The position numbers and the translations under genes are program-made. Positions 8,592 through 17,829 of a stretch of 64,000 nucleotides of DNA are shown one piece after another (position 1 is the first letter of the stretch; the number at the start of each line of letters is the position of its first letter). Origin of the DNA: Comamonas serinivorans (GTDB lineage: Bacteria; Pseudomonadota; Gammaproteobacteria; Burkholderiales; Burkholderiaceae_C); NCBI RefSeq assembly GCF_002158865.1, contig NZ_CP021455.1:2790001-2854000 (forward strand), written 5' to 3'. The notes under the pieces were generated by a model, which had not been told where the DNA came from, made no database searches, and saw only the letters and a program-made list of their open reading frames with translations.

Positions 8592-9155
8592 ATGGGCAAG
8601 CCGTCTGCTGTGCGGACCGGTGTGCTGCTCGCAGCATGGCTGTACGCTGCTCAGGCCGGCGCCGTGTTCTACACCTTCCCGCTGGGATCTCAGGCGCTGA
8701 CCATGCGCGTGGGGCCCAGCACCGGGGTGGCCGAGGTGAGCTTCACGGTGTCGGGCAGCTCACTCAGCCCCAGCCCGCTGGAGGTCAGCGCCGCCAGCCC
8801 CATCGAGGTCGAGGTGATCTGGCAGCGCCCGTTTCTGGGCGGTCTGTTTTCCAGCGCCACGGTGACGGTGGACGCCAGCGCCGGCCTGGCCTGCCAGGCT
8901 GGCTCAGGCTGCGGCAGCACCGTGATTCCCTTCAGCGACATCTGCTGGACGACGAGCGATCCGGCCGGCTCGGGCGAAGACCTGGTCAGCAGCTGCTTCA
9001 CGGGCAGCGCAAGCCAACAGGTGGCCAGTTTCGGCGCCGTCCTCGGGACCAGTCGGGGCATGCGCAACAACCTGACCTTCCGCTACCGCAACACCCGCGT
9101 CTACCCGGCCGGCACCTACAGGGGCCGCGTCACCTTCACGGCCACCTTGTTATGA
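8592..9155 (+). CDS. Secreted fibre-subunit-like protein B
   Basis: A 187-residue exported protein starting three bases after the preceding stop. The signal peptide ends near AAQAGAVF. Four cysteines (LACQAGSGCGS, DICWTT and SSCFTG) suggest disulfides, which subunit A lacks. The C-terminus PAGTYRGRVTFTATLL matches the signature of subunits A and C. Its stop codon overlaps the next start in ATGA, so translation is probably coupled. By position and cysteine content it could be a minor or tip subunit, which is an inference. No database family is recognised. Confidence 0.72.
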   Translation: MGKPSAVRTGVLLAAWLYAAQAGAVFYTFPLGSQALTMRVGPSTGVAEVSFTVSGSSLSPSPLEVSAASPIEVEVIWQRPFLGGLFSSATVTVDASAGLACQAGSGCGSTVIPFSDICWTTSDPAGSGEDLVSSCFTGSASQQVASFGAVLGTSRGMRNNLTFRYRNTRVYPAGTYRGRVTFTATLL

Positions 9156-9640
9156 GTTGTCTGCCTTTCCTGCGCGATGCGCGATCGCTCCTGCTCGGGC
9201 TGACCTGCACCCTGGCCCTGTGCGCACAGGCACACGGGCAGGCGCAGCGGCTGGATGACAGCGCTTCGCCGCGCCAGCACATCGACCTGACCTGGCAAAG
9301 CTCGGCCACCGGCCAGTTGACGGCCGTGTCACAGACCGAATACCGCCTGGCCACCCTGGTCCACGTGGGCCGCTCGGCGCGCATTTACCTCGTGATGCCT
9401 GCGTTGATTCCTGGCGTGCTGCACCCCGGCGCGCTGCGCCTGCAGTGGCAGGGCCAAGTCCTGGCACCAGGCCGCGCGCAACCGGGCGATCGCGTGCTGG
9501 TGTGGTCGGGCCCCGTCAAAAACCCCTATTTGACCGACACCTTGAGCGTGCGCATCGACGTCGATCCGAATGGCGTTCGCCTCGCCCCCAACCAAGCGTT
9601 TCGCTTTGAACCCTATTTTGAGATCGAGGTGTTGCCATGA
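9152..9640 (+). CDS. Exported accessory protein of the fibre operon
   Basis: A 162-residue protein whose signal peptide runs to about residue 30 (LLLGLTCTLALCAQAHGQ). The mature part is a short beta-rich domain with YRLATLVHVGRSARIYLVMP in the middle, ending FRFEPYFEIEVLP. It lacks the C-terminal signature of the three subunit-like proteins. The start overlaps the previous stop and its own stop overlaps the next start, both in ATGA, so it is made in step with its neighbours. It may be an adaptor, a minor subunit or a dedicated partner of the barrel. Function unknown. Confidence 0.7.
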   Translation: MSCLPFLRDARSLLLGLTCTLALCAQAHGQAQRLDDSASPRQHIDLTWQSSATGQLTAVSQTEYRLATLVHVGRSARIYLVMPALIPGVLHPGALRLQWQGQVLAPGRAQPGDRVLVWSGPVKNPYLTDTLSVRIDVDPNGVRLAPNQAFRFEPYFEIEVLP

Positions 9641-10467
9641 AGCTCACACGCCCGGTGCGGCGCCTGTCCGTTGGCCTGCTGCCGCTTGCCGCCCTGTGGG
9701 TTGCGCTGTGCGCTCCTGCCCAGGCCGCCTTCGAGGTGGCCGTCACGCCGTCGCGCTTTGAACTGGAAGGGCGCAGCGCCCAACGCATGGGCCAGGTGCT
9801 GGAGATTCAGAACCTGGGCGGAGCGGCCACGCAGCTGAGCGTGCGCACCCTGGATTGGCGTTACTCGGCAGCCGGCGAGTTGAGCCTGCACGACGAGCTG
9901 CTGGACGGCAGCTGCCGTCCATGGGTCACCATCGAGCGCAAGCTGGTGCAGGTGCCCGCGCGCGGCACGGTGCGTTTTCGCTTTCAGATCGACATCCCGG
10001 CCGAAGCGCCGCGCAGCGAGTGCCGCTTCATTCTGGCCATCGAAGGCGTGGAACCGGCCCAGCAAGCCGTCATCGACCGGGGCGGCGCCAGCCTGAGCCT
10101 GCCGGTCAATGGCCGCATCGCCGTCACGGTCTATGTGGGTGTGAACGGCGCCCAACCCCAGCTGGAGCTGCTGGAACTCGGCCAGCAGGCCGTGAACGGC
10201 ACGCGCCAGGCCACGGTGACCGTGCGCAACAGCGGTGACGCCCATGGACGCCTGGATGGCAGCCTGGATGCCAAGGATGCCGATGGCATGGGCTTTGAGC
10301 TGGTGCCCGAAGGCACGCCCGTGCTGCCCGGCCAGACCCGGGTGCTGCCCCTGCACCCCCGTCGCACCGACGCCAAGTCGCCGCCGGTGCCCCGCTGGCC
10401 CATTCGGGCAAGCGGCGCGCTGGACTGGGACCGTGGGGCCTTCAAAATCAACGCGGAGCTCCCGTGA
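9637..10467 (+). CDS. Periplasmic pilus-chaperone-like protein
   Basis: A 276-residue exported protein (signal peptide ending CAPAQAAF) that reads like a two-domain PapD-type chaperone. The first domain begins FEVAVTPSRFELEGRSAQ and continues LEIQNLGG. It carries SCRPWVTIERKLVQVPARGT and then FRFQIDIPAEAP with a second cysteine in SECRFILAIEG, so one disulfide is likely. The second domain contains LPVNGRIAVTVYVGVNG and ends in beta strands. In chaperone-usher systems such proteins hold fibre subunits by donor-strand complementation in the periplasm, and the neighbours fit that role. The similarity is by pattern, not by search, and the family is a divergent one. Confidence 0.68.
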   Translation: MKLTRPVRRLSVGLLPLAALWVALCAPAQAAFEVAVTPSRFELEGRSAQRMGQVLEIQNLGGAATQLSVRTLDWRYSAAGELSLHDELLDGSCRPWVTIERKLVQVPARGTVRFRFQIDIPAEAPRSECRFILAIEGVEPAQQAVIDRGGASLSLPVNGRIAVTVYVGVNGAQPQLELLELGQQAVNGTRQATVTVRNSGDAHGRLDGSLDAKDADGMGFELVPEGTPVLPGQTRVLPLHPRRTDAKSPPVPRWPIRASGALDWDRGAFKINAELP

Positions 10468-11159
10468 GGGCAAGGGCGACGTCCATCCTGTGGGCCGCCC
10501 GGCGCGCGGGTGCCATGCTGGCCGCCTGTGCCATGGGCTGGGCGTTGCCGGATGCCGCATGGGCTGACGCGCAGCAGACCACGGGCTCACCGGCCCGGGC
10601 CCAGCTCGATTTCTCGCTGCGCATCGACAAGTTCATCTACCTGCGGGTGGGCTCGGGCAGCAACCCCGGCGGCACGGATGGCGGCAGCGGCCCTGCGGCC
10701 AACGCCACGCAGGACACCGTGGTCTTCAACGTCACCCCCACCGTGGCGCCCGCGCCCGCGGCGCTGACGAACGGCAACGACCTGTCTCGATCCTGGAACG
10801 GCAGCAGCCCGAGTTTTTCCGGCACGCCCACCGCCACGCTGCCCGTGGCCGTGCGCAGCAACGCGGGGCCGGTCAGCATCGCGGCCCAGGTCAGCGCGCC
10901 CTTGAGCAACGGCAGCCACACCATCCCCATGTCGGCCATTGGCGTCACCTCATCCAGCAGCGCCCTGCCGGCACCCGCCCTGCCTGCCGCTGGCACAGGC
11001 GCTGCCGTGCTCGTCCCGACCGGCGGTACCGGCACCTCTGCGGCGCCCAGCCTGCTGACCCAGCAGACCGCCAACTGGACCTTCACCTACACGCATCCGC
11101 CCGCCACGCCGGCGGGCAGCTACAGCGGCACCGTCACCTTCACGGCCACCGCCCTGTAA
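10464..11159 (+). CDS. Secreted fibre-subunit-like protein C
   Basis: A 231-residue exported protein with a GTG start overlapping the previous stop (GTGA). The signal peptide ends near PDAAWADAQQ. The mature part is very rich in Ser, Thr, Ala, Pro and Gly, carries the strand LRIDKFIYLRVG as in subunit A, and ends PAGSYSGTVTFTATAL, the shared C-terminal signature. An insert of small residues (about 165-200: Ala, Pro, Gly, Thr) is longer than in the other two. It is the last gene of the operon and is followed by a GC-rich hairpin at 11262-11282. A minor or tip subunit is plausible. Confidence 0.72.
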   Translation: MRARATSILWAARRAGAMLAACAMGWALPDAAWADAQQTTGSPARAQLDFSLRIDKFIYLRVGSGSNPGGTDGGSGPAANATQDTVVFNVTPTVAPAPAALTNGNDLSRSWNGSSPSFSGTPTATLPVAVRSNAGPVSIAAQVSAPLSNGSHTIPMSAIGVTSSSSALPAPALPAAGTGAAVLVPTGGTGTSAAPSLLTQQTANWTFTYTHPPATPAGSYSGTVTFTATAL

Positions 11160-11261
11160 GGCCTCCCCCATCGTTCACGAAACCGGGCCAGACCTTGAGC
11201 GCTCAGTGCAAACCCCGCCGCGTACCGGCTGGATGGCCTGCTACATTTGGGCGCACCTGAA

Positions 11262-11289
11262 AGCCGGCACGGGAGGCCGGCTGTTTGTT
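11262..11289 (+). terminator. Hairpin between fibre operon and liv operon
   Basis: The stem AGCCGGC and GCCGGCT with loop ACGGGAG is followed by GTTTGTTC. The T-run is weak, so this may be an inefficient terminator of the fibre operon or a leader hairpin of livK, whose ribosome-binding site is at about 11299. Confidence 0.45.
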
Positions 11290-11313
11290 CACATTGGTAG
11301 GAGTATCGACCTC

Positions 11314-12429
11314 ATGAAGTTGCAAGGTTTCACCCAGATCGCCGCCGCTGCCGTGCTCACCTTGGGCGTTGCCCAAGGTGCCATGGCCCAGGGCGTGATC
11401 AAGATCGGCGTTGCCGGTCCCATGACGGGCTCGGTGGCTCAGTATGGCGACATGGTCAAGCTCGGCGTGGACGCAGCCGTGGCCGACATCAACAAGGCGG
11501 GCGGCGTGAGCGGCAGCAAGCTCGAAGCCGTCTACTACGACGACGCCTGCGACCCCAAGCAAGCCGTGGCCGTGGCCAACAAGATCGTCAACGACAAGGT
11601 GAAGTTCGTCGTGGGCCACGTGTGCTCCGGCGCCACCCAGCCCGCCACCGACGTGTACGAAGACGAAGGCGTGCTGATGGTGACCCCCTCGGCCACCGCA
11701 CCGGCCATCACCGACCGCGGCCAGAAGCTCATCTTCCGCACCATCGGCCTGGACAGCGTGCAAGGTCCGGTCGCCGCCAAGTACATCTCCAGCCACTACA
11801 AGGGCAAGACGATTGCCGTGCTGCACGACAAGCAGCAATACGGTGAAGGCATTGCCACCGCCGTCAAGAAGGGCGTGGAAGCCGATGGCGTGAAAGTCGC
11901 CGTCTTCGAAGGCATCAACGCCGGCGACAAGGACTTCAACGCCCTCATCACCAAGCTCAAGCGCGCCAACGTCGATTTCGTCTACTTCGGTGGCTACCAC
12001 CCCGAAATGGGCCTGCTGCTGCGCCAGGCGCGTCAGGCCGGCCTCAACGCCAAGTTCATGGGTCCCGAAGGCGTGGGCAACAAGGAAATCACCGCCATCG
12101 CCGGCCCCGCCTCGGAAGGCATGCTGGTGACGCTGCCCCGCGCCTTTGAAACCGACCCCAAGAACAAGGCGCTGGTCGATGGCTTCAAGGCCGCCAAGAA
12201 GGACCCCTCGGGCATCTTCGTGATGCCGGCCTACTCGGCCGTGCAAGTGATTGCCGATGGCATCAAGAAGGCCGGACAGGATCCCGCCAAGGTGGCTGCC
12301 GCCCTGCGCGCTGGCACGTTCAACACGCCGATCGGCAACATTGGCTTCGACGCCAAGGGCGATGTGAAAAACTTCGCCTTCGTCGTCTACCAATGGCACA
12401 AGGATGGCACCAAGAGCGAAGCCAAGTGA
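11314..12429 (+). CDS. livK: Branched-chain amino acid ABC transporter, periplasmic binding protein
   Basis: A 371-residue type I periplasmic receptor for Leu/Ile/Val-like ligands. The ATG at 11314 follows a TAGGAG ribosome-binding site and gives a signal peptide cleaved after GAMAQ. The mature start VIKIGVAGPMTGSVAQYGDM is typical of the LivJ/LivK family, as are CDPKQAVAVANKIV and FVVGHVCSGATQPA. It heads livKHMGF and is followed by a strong terminator, which probably gives extra receptor transcript relative to the membrane genes, as often happens for binding proteins. Ligand specificity cannot be told from the sequence. Confidence 0.95.
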   Translation: MKLQGFTQIAAAAVLTLGVAQGAMAQGVIKIGVAGPMTGSVAQYGDMVKLGVDAAVADINKAGGVSGSKLEAVYYDDACDPKQAVAVANKIVNDKVKFVVGHVCSGATQPATDVYEDEGVLMVTPSATAPAITDRGQKLIFRTIGLDSVQGPVAAKYISSHYKGKTIAVLHDKQQYGEGIATAVKKGVEADGVKVAVFEGINAGDKDFNALITKLKRANVDFVYFGGYHPEMGLLLRQARQAGLNAKFMGPEGVGNKEITAIAGPASEGMLVTLPRAFETDPKNKALVDGFKAAKKDPSGIFVMPAYSAVQVIADGIKKAGQDPAKVAAALRAGTFNTPIGNIGFDAKGDVKNFAFVVYQWHKDGTKSEAK

Positions 12430-12497
12430 GCCCAGGGCTGGGCGCCGCCCGCCCCGGCCTTTGGCCGGTGCGCCAGGCCTGAACGTCCGGCCGAAAC

Positions 12498-12528
12498 AGC
12501 AAGCCCACGCCGTGGGCTTGCTTTTTTT
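12498..12528 (+). terminator. Rho-independent terminator after livK
   Basis: A ten-base-pair stem, GCAAGCCCAC and GTGGGCTTGC, with a three-base loop is followed by seven T. It lies about 70 nt after the livK stop and should end or attenuate transcription before livHMGF. Confidence 0.92.
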
Positions 12529-12545
12529 GCATTCAAAATTTCCTC

Positions 12546-12594
12546 GCTGTCAGATGAAGTGAACGGAAAACCTTCATTTTTCTGACGTTGTCAG
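12546..12594. promoter_or_regulatory. Nested GTCAG/CTGAC inverted repeats before livH
   Basis: GTCAGA-TGAAG (12549-12559) pairs with CTTCA-TTTT-TCTGAC (12572-12586) except for a TTTT bulge. A further CTGAC-GTT-GTCAG palindrome follows at 12582-12594. The block is AT-rich and sits between the livK terminator and the livH start, so it may be an operator or promoter region for livHMGF. No regulator is identified. Confidence 0.4.
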
Positions 12595-12642
12595 CGAATT
12601 TCTGCACAACAGGATTTCGCCGCAATCTTCGCCCCATACCCC

Positions 12643-13559
<917 letters not shown>

Positions 13560-13563
<4 letters not shown>

Positions 13564-14834
13564 CGCTCAACACCCCTTTCAAACGCGCCCTGTTCTCGGC
13601 CCTGCTGGTGCTGCTGGTGTCCGGGCCCATCCTGGGCCTGAAGCTGCGCACCGTCGGCATCGGGCTGGAGGTGCACAACGCCAACCCACGCGTGTGGTGG
13701 GCCATCGGCGCCGCCACCGTGCTCATGTTCCTCTGGCAGCTGGTGCGTGACCGCGTGCCCGTGCCCGCGTTCCTGCGCCCGGGCAGTGTCTCGGCCCCGC
13801 AGCCGGGCACCCTGCGCCACCGCCTGACCCTGCCCACCACCCAGCGCTACATCATCTGGGCCCTGGTGGCCGTGGCCCTGGTCGCACCCTTCTTTGCCTC
13901 GCGCGGCATGGTGGACATCGCCACCTTGATCCTGATCTACGTCATGCTGGGCATCGGCCTCAACATCGTCGTGGGCCTGGCCGGCCTGCTCGACCTCGGG
14001 TACGTGGGCTTTTACGCCGTGGGCGCCTACACCTACGCCCTGCTCGCCGAATACGCCGGCTGGGGCTTCTGGCAGGCCCTGCCCGTGGCCGGCGCCGCGG
14101 CCGCGCTGTTTGGATTTTTGCTGGGCTTTCCCGTCCTGCGCCTGCGCGGTGACTACCTGGCCATCGTGACCCTGGGCTTTGGCGAGATCATCCGGCTGCT
14201 GCTGCGCAACATGACCGAGGTCACCGGTGGCCCCAACGGCATCGGCAGCATCCCCAAGCCGACCTTGTTCGGCCTGTCGTTCGACCGCCGCGCCCCCGAA
14301 GGCATGCAAACCTTCCACGAGTTCTTCGGTCTGGAATACGACCCCGCGCTCAAGGTGGTGGCGCTGTACCTGATCGCGCTGCTGCTGGTGCTGCTCGCGC
14401 TGTTCATCGTCAACCGCCTGATCCGCATGCCCATCGGCCGCGCCTGGGAGGCGCTGCGCGAGGACGAAATCGCCTGCCGCGCCCTGGGGCTCAACCCCAC
14501 GGCCATCAAGCTCTCGGCCTTCACCTTGGGTGCCGCGTTCGCCGGCTTCGCGGGCAGCTTCTTCGCCGCGCGCCAGGGCCTGGTCACGCCCGAATCCTTC
14601 ACCTTCATCGAGTCGGCCATGATCCTGGCCATCGTGGTGCTGGGCGGCATGGGGTCGCAGCTCGGGGTCATCCTCGCCGCCATCGTCATGGTCATGCTGC
14701 AGGAAATGCGCGGCTTTGCCGAGTACCGCATGCTGGTGTTCGGCCTGGTGATGATCGTGATGATGATCTGGCGCCCACAAGGCCTGCTGCCCATGCAGCG
14801 CCCCAAGCTGCAGCTGAAAGGAGAGCCGGCATGA
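13560..14834 (+). CDS. livM: Branched-chain amino acid ABC transporter permease LivM
   Basis: A 424-residue inner-membrane permease. An N-terminal hydrophobic extension of about 100 residues (DUF3382-like) precedes the core. The core begins near residue 110 with ATLILIYVMLGIGLNIVVGLAG and contains LDLGYVGFYAVGAYTYALL and the coupling loop GRAWEALREDEIACRALGL. ATG at 13560 overlaps the livH stop, and the gene's own stop overlaps livG in ATGA. LivM forms the heterodimeric channel with LivH. Confidence 0.95.
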
Positions 14835-15595
14835 GCGCGCTCCTCACGGTCAAGAACCTCTCCATGCGCTTCGGCGGCCTGCTGGCCGTTGACGGTGTGA
14901 ACCTCACGGTCGAGCCCGGCCAGGTGGTCTCCATGATCGGCCCCAACGGCGCCGGCAAGACCACGGTGTTCAACTGCCTCACCGGGTTTTACAAGCCCAC
15001 GGGGGGTGACATCCTGCTGCGCGGCGAGCCCGTGCAGGGCCTGCCCGGCCACAAGATCGCCCACAAAGGCGTGGTGCGCACCTTCCAGAACGTGCGCCTG
15101 TTCAAGGACATGACGGCGATCGAGAACCTGCTGATCGCCCAACACCGTCACCTGAACACCAATTTCCTGGCGGGCCTGATCAAGACGCCGGGGTTCCGCC
15201 GCAGCGAACGCGAGGCCATGGACTTCGCCGCCCAATGGCTGGAGCGCGTGCGCCTCACCGACGTGGCGAATCGCCCTGCCAACACGCTGGCCTACGGCCA
15301 GCAGCGGCGGCTGGAAATCGCCCGCTGCATGATGACCAGGCCCCAGCTGCTCATGCTCGATGAGCCGGCCGCCGGCCTCAACCCGCGCGAGACCGACGAG
15401 CTGGAGCACCTGATCGCCGAGCTGCGCACGCAACACAACATCACCGTGCTGCTGATCGAACACGACATGAAACTGGTCATGAGCATTTCCGACCACATCT
15501 TCGTCATCAACCAGGGTCGGCCCCTGGCGGACGGCACGCCCGAGCAGGTGCGCAACCACCCCGAGGTCATCAAGGCCTACCTGGGCGAATCGTGA
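14831..15595 (+). CDS. livG: Branched-chain amino acid ABC transporter ATPase LivG
   Basis: A 254-residue cytoplasmic ATPase. The Walker A motif is GPNGAGKTT (about residues 37-45), the signature region reads YGQQRRLEIARCM in place of LSGGQ, Walker B is LLMLDEPAAGLNP, and the switch His is in LIEHDMKLVMSISD. These are the variants usual for LivG. It works with LivF to power LivHM. It overlaps livM and livF by a few bases on each side. Confidence 0.95.
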   Translation: MSALLTVKNLSMRFGGLLAVDGVNLTVEPGQVVSMIGPNGAGKTTVFNCLTGFYKPTGGDILLRGEPVQGLPGHKIAHKGVVRTFQNVRLFKDMTAIENLLIAQHRHLNTNFLAGLIKTPGFRRSEREAMDFAAQWLERVRLTDVANRPANTLAYGQQRRLEIARCMMTRPQLLMLDEPAAGLNPRETDELEHLIAELRTQHNITVLLIEHDMKLVMSISDHIFVINQGRPLADGTPEQVRNHPEVIKAYLGES

Positions 15596-15606
15596 TGGGA
15601 GCGCAC

Positions 15607-16308
<702 letters not shown>

Positions 16309-16690
16309 GCCCGCACGGGCCCCGCCCCTGCCCGCATCACCTGCCGCGCATGGCCCCGCCACCGGCCCGGTCCTTCTGCTGGCAGTTCGGTGTATTCGGC
16401 ATCCTGATCGTCTCCGGGGCCGGCTTGCGTGCGCACGTGCTGCGGCCAGGCGTGCTGCTGCAATGGGCGGCCGCCTGGCTGCCCTGGCCATCCAGCTCCT
16501 CACAGGCTGGCGCATCGGCCGCGACTGGACGGGACGCCGCAGCGATCCCGACGACCGGGCCGCAAAGTCGGCGGTGTCGCCCTTTGAGGCCTGGGCTCAT
16601 GGAGCTGGGCAGCGCTCGCCGCGGGCCTGGGCGGGCTGCTCTGGCCTTGACCGCCACACCGACAGTGCCGGCCACTCGACAACGATACAA
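16309..16690. other. Gap without a supported gene
   Basis: A short GC hairpin (GCCCG, CA, CGGGC at 16310-16321) follows livF but has no T-run. A plus-strand stretch near 16370-16560 encodes hydrophobic and then Arg-rich runs, in two different frames, and could be a decayed membrane-protein gene. I cannot support a product. Confidence 0.3.
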
Positions 16691-16743
16691 GCAGTATCCT
16701 TGCATTCCCGATGACCGACAAACGAGGACCCAGCCATACCCCT
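16691..16743 (+). repeat. Palindromic intergenic element, copy 4
   Basis: The left arm is GCAGTAT and the right arm ATACCCC, so only the GTAT/ATAC core pairs; the two sides belong to different arm subtypes. The inner part is CCCGATGACCGACAAACGAGG. The right arm reaches the stop codon of the minus-strand gene at 16743. CATAC on the right and GATAC on the reverse of the left give plus orientation. Confidence 0.65.
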
Positions 16744-17494
16744 CACACCAAACGATAAACCGACCCGTACCGCAGGCACCAGCCGTGCTCGCGCATGAGG
16801 CTGGCCATGTGCGGGCCCATGCGGCAACGGGCGGGCAAGGTCTGGGCATCCTGCGGGACACCCGGCATGGCGTTGCGCACCGTGACCCGCTCGGTCACGC
16901 GGTGCAGGGCTCGCCACACCCCTTGGACCTGCGCCTCCATCGCGGCACCGCTGCGCGCATCGCCATCGGCGCGGTCCCAGGTGATGCCCAAGCCCGAGGC
17001 CGGGACCTCGATGAAGTCGCGTGGCCAGGCCGCCAGATCGGCGCCGGGGCCAAAGTCCCGCGCGGGAACCACCCGAGCGGGATGCCCACCGCGGCATTCA
17101 GCAGCAACAGGCCCAAGGCGGCCGACGCGCGCTGTGGCGCCTGATGCGCCGCGGCATCGGCGGCAGCCGACAGGTTGCCGTCCGGATCGGTGGAGCGGTG
17201 CATCGCGTCGGGGGATGCCAGGGGCAGCTGCGCCGCCGCCTGCTGCAAGTGGGGTGACGGCCCATCACCGTAGCCGCACTGCAGCGCAGCCATCAGCGTG
17301 GGATGCGGGCGCGACTGCCCGCGCACCGGGCCAACGTGCGTGCACATCCAGGACAGGCCGGGCAGGCTGGCGCCCAGCGCATCGCTGAAGGCTTGCAGGT
17401 CTGTGGCGGTCAGCCACAGCACGCTGGTGCGTGTGACGCATCCGGTGACGGGGCGCGGGGTGGGCATGGGTCGGGTGAAGCCGGGATGCGGCAT
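16743..17494 (-). pseudogene. Frameshifted gene of unknown function
   Basis: Two minus-strand frames join near 17070 to give one protein-like sequence of about 250 residues. The first frame (from ATG at 17494) runs through LWLTATDLQAFSDALGASLP to LGLLLLNAAVGIPLGWF. The second continues with PARDFGPGADLAAWPRDFIE and WDRADGDARSGAAMEAQVQG, and ends GSVYRLV at 16743. Each frame looks coding only on its own side of the junction, which implies a -1 shift in a run of G (GGGTGG region). This could be a real disruption or a one-base sequencing error. I do not recognise the protein. It ends against copy 4 of the palindromic element. Confidence 0.5.
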
Positions 17495-17829
17495 TGTCGG
17501 TCAGCCGCCCGGGCATGGGCTGCAGCCGCGTCGGCTTTGTCTGCACCCGGCGTCGCAACCGGCCTGCCAGGGGCTGACTTCAAACGGCGTGCACTGGGAG
17601 GGCTGGCCGCGGCATCAGGCGCGGCTGCGCATTGGGCCGTCGTGCATCCCTTCAGGCCAGCGCAGGACAGTCGGGCAGCGGAACGCCGATCGGCTCCAGG
17701 CTCACGCCACGCCGGCACGCCTGACAGCCGCCATCGTCACGCCCTCGCTCAGCTGCGCGCCCGCACCGGCCACGTCGCTTCTGCGCGATGCCGCGAGGCA
17801 TGGCGGTGCCCATCGCCGGAGGAATGGCA
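17495..17829. other. Gap without a supported gene
   Basis: GC-rich sequence of 335 bases between the hydroxyacid oxidase gene and the frameshifted gene, both on the minus strand. A plus-strand stretch near 17575-17640 reads FKRRALGGLAAASGAAA, which resembles an export signal but has no start codon or continuation. I see no promoter or terminator that I can support. Confidence 0.3.

Noticed and set aside
16350..17144. Plus-strand 264-residue open frame downstream of livF
   Set aside because: It crosses element copy 4 and runs opposite the frameshifted gene; only the first ~60 residues look protein-like.
17575..17640. FKRRALGGLAAASGAAA as a twin-arginine export signal
   Set aside because: There is no start codon or following protein sequence in frame; at most a decayed fragment.
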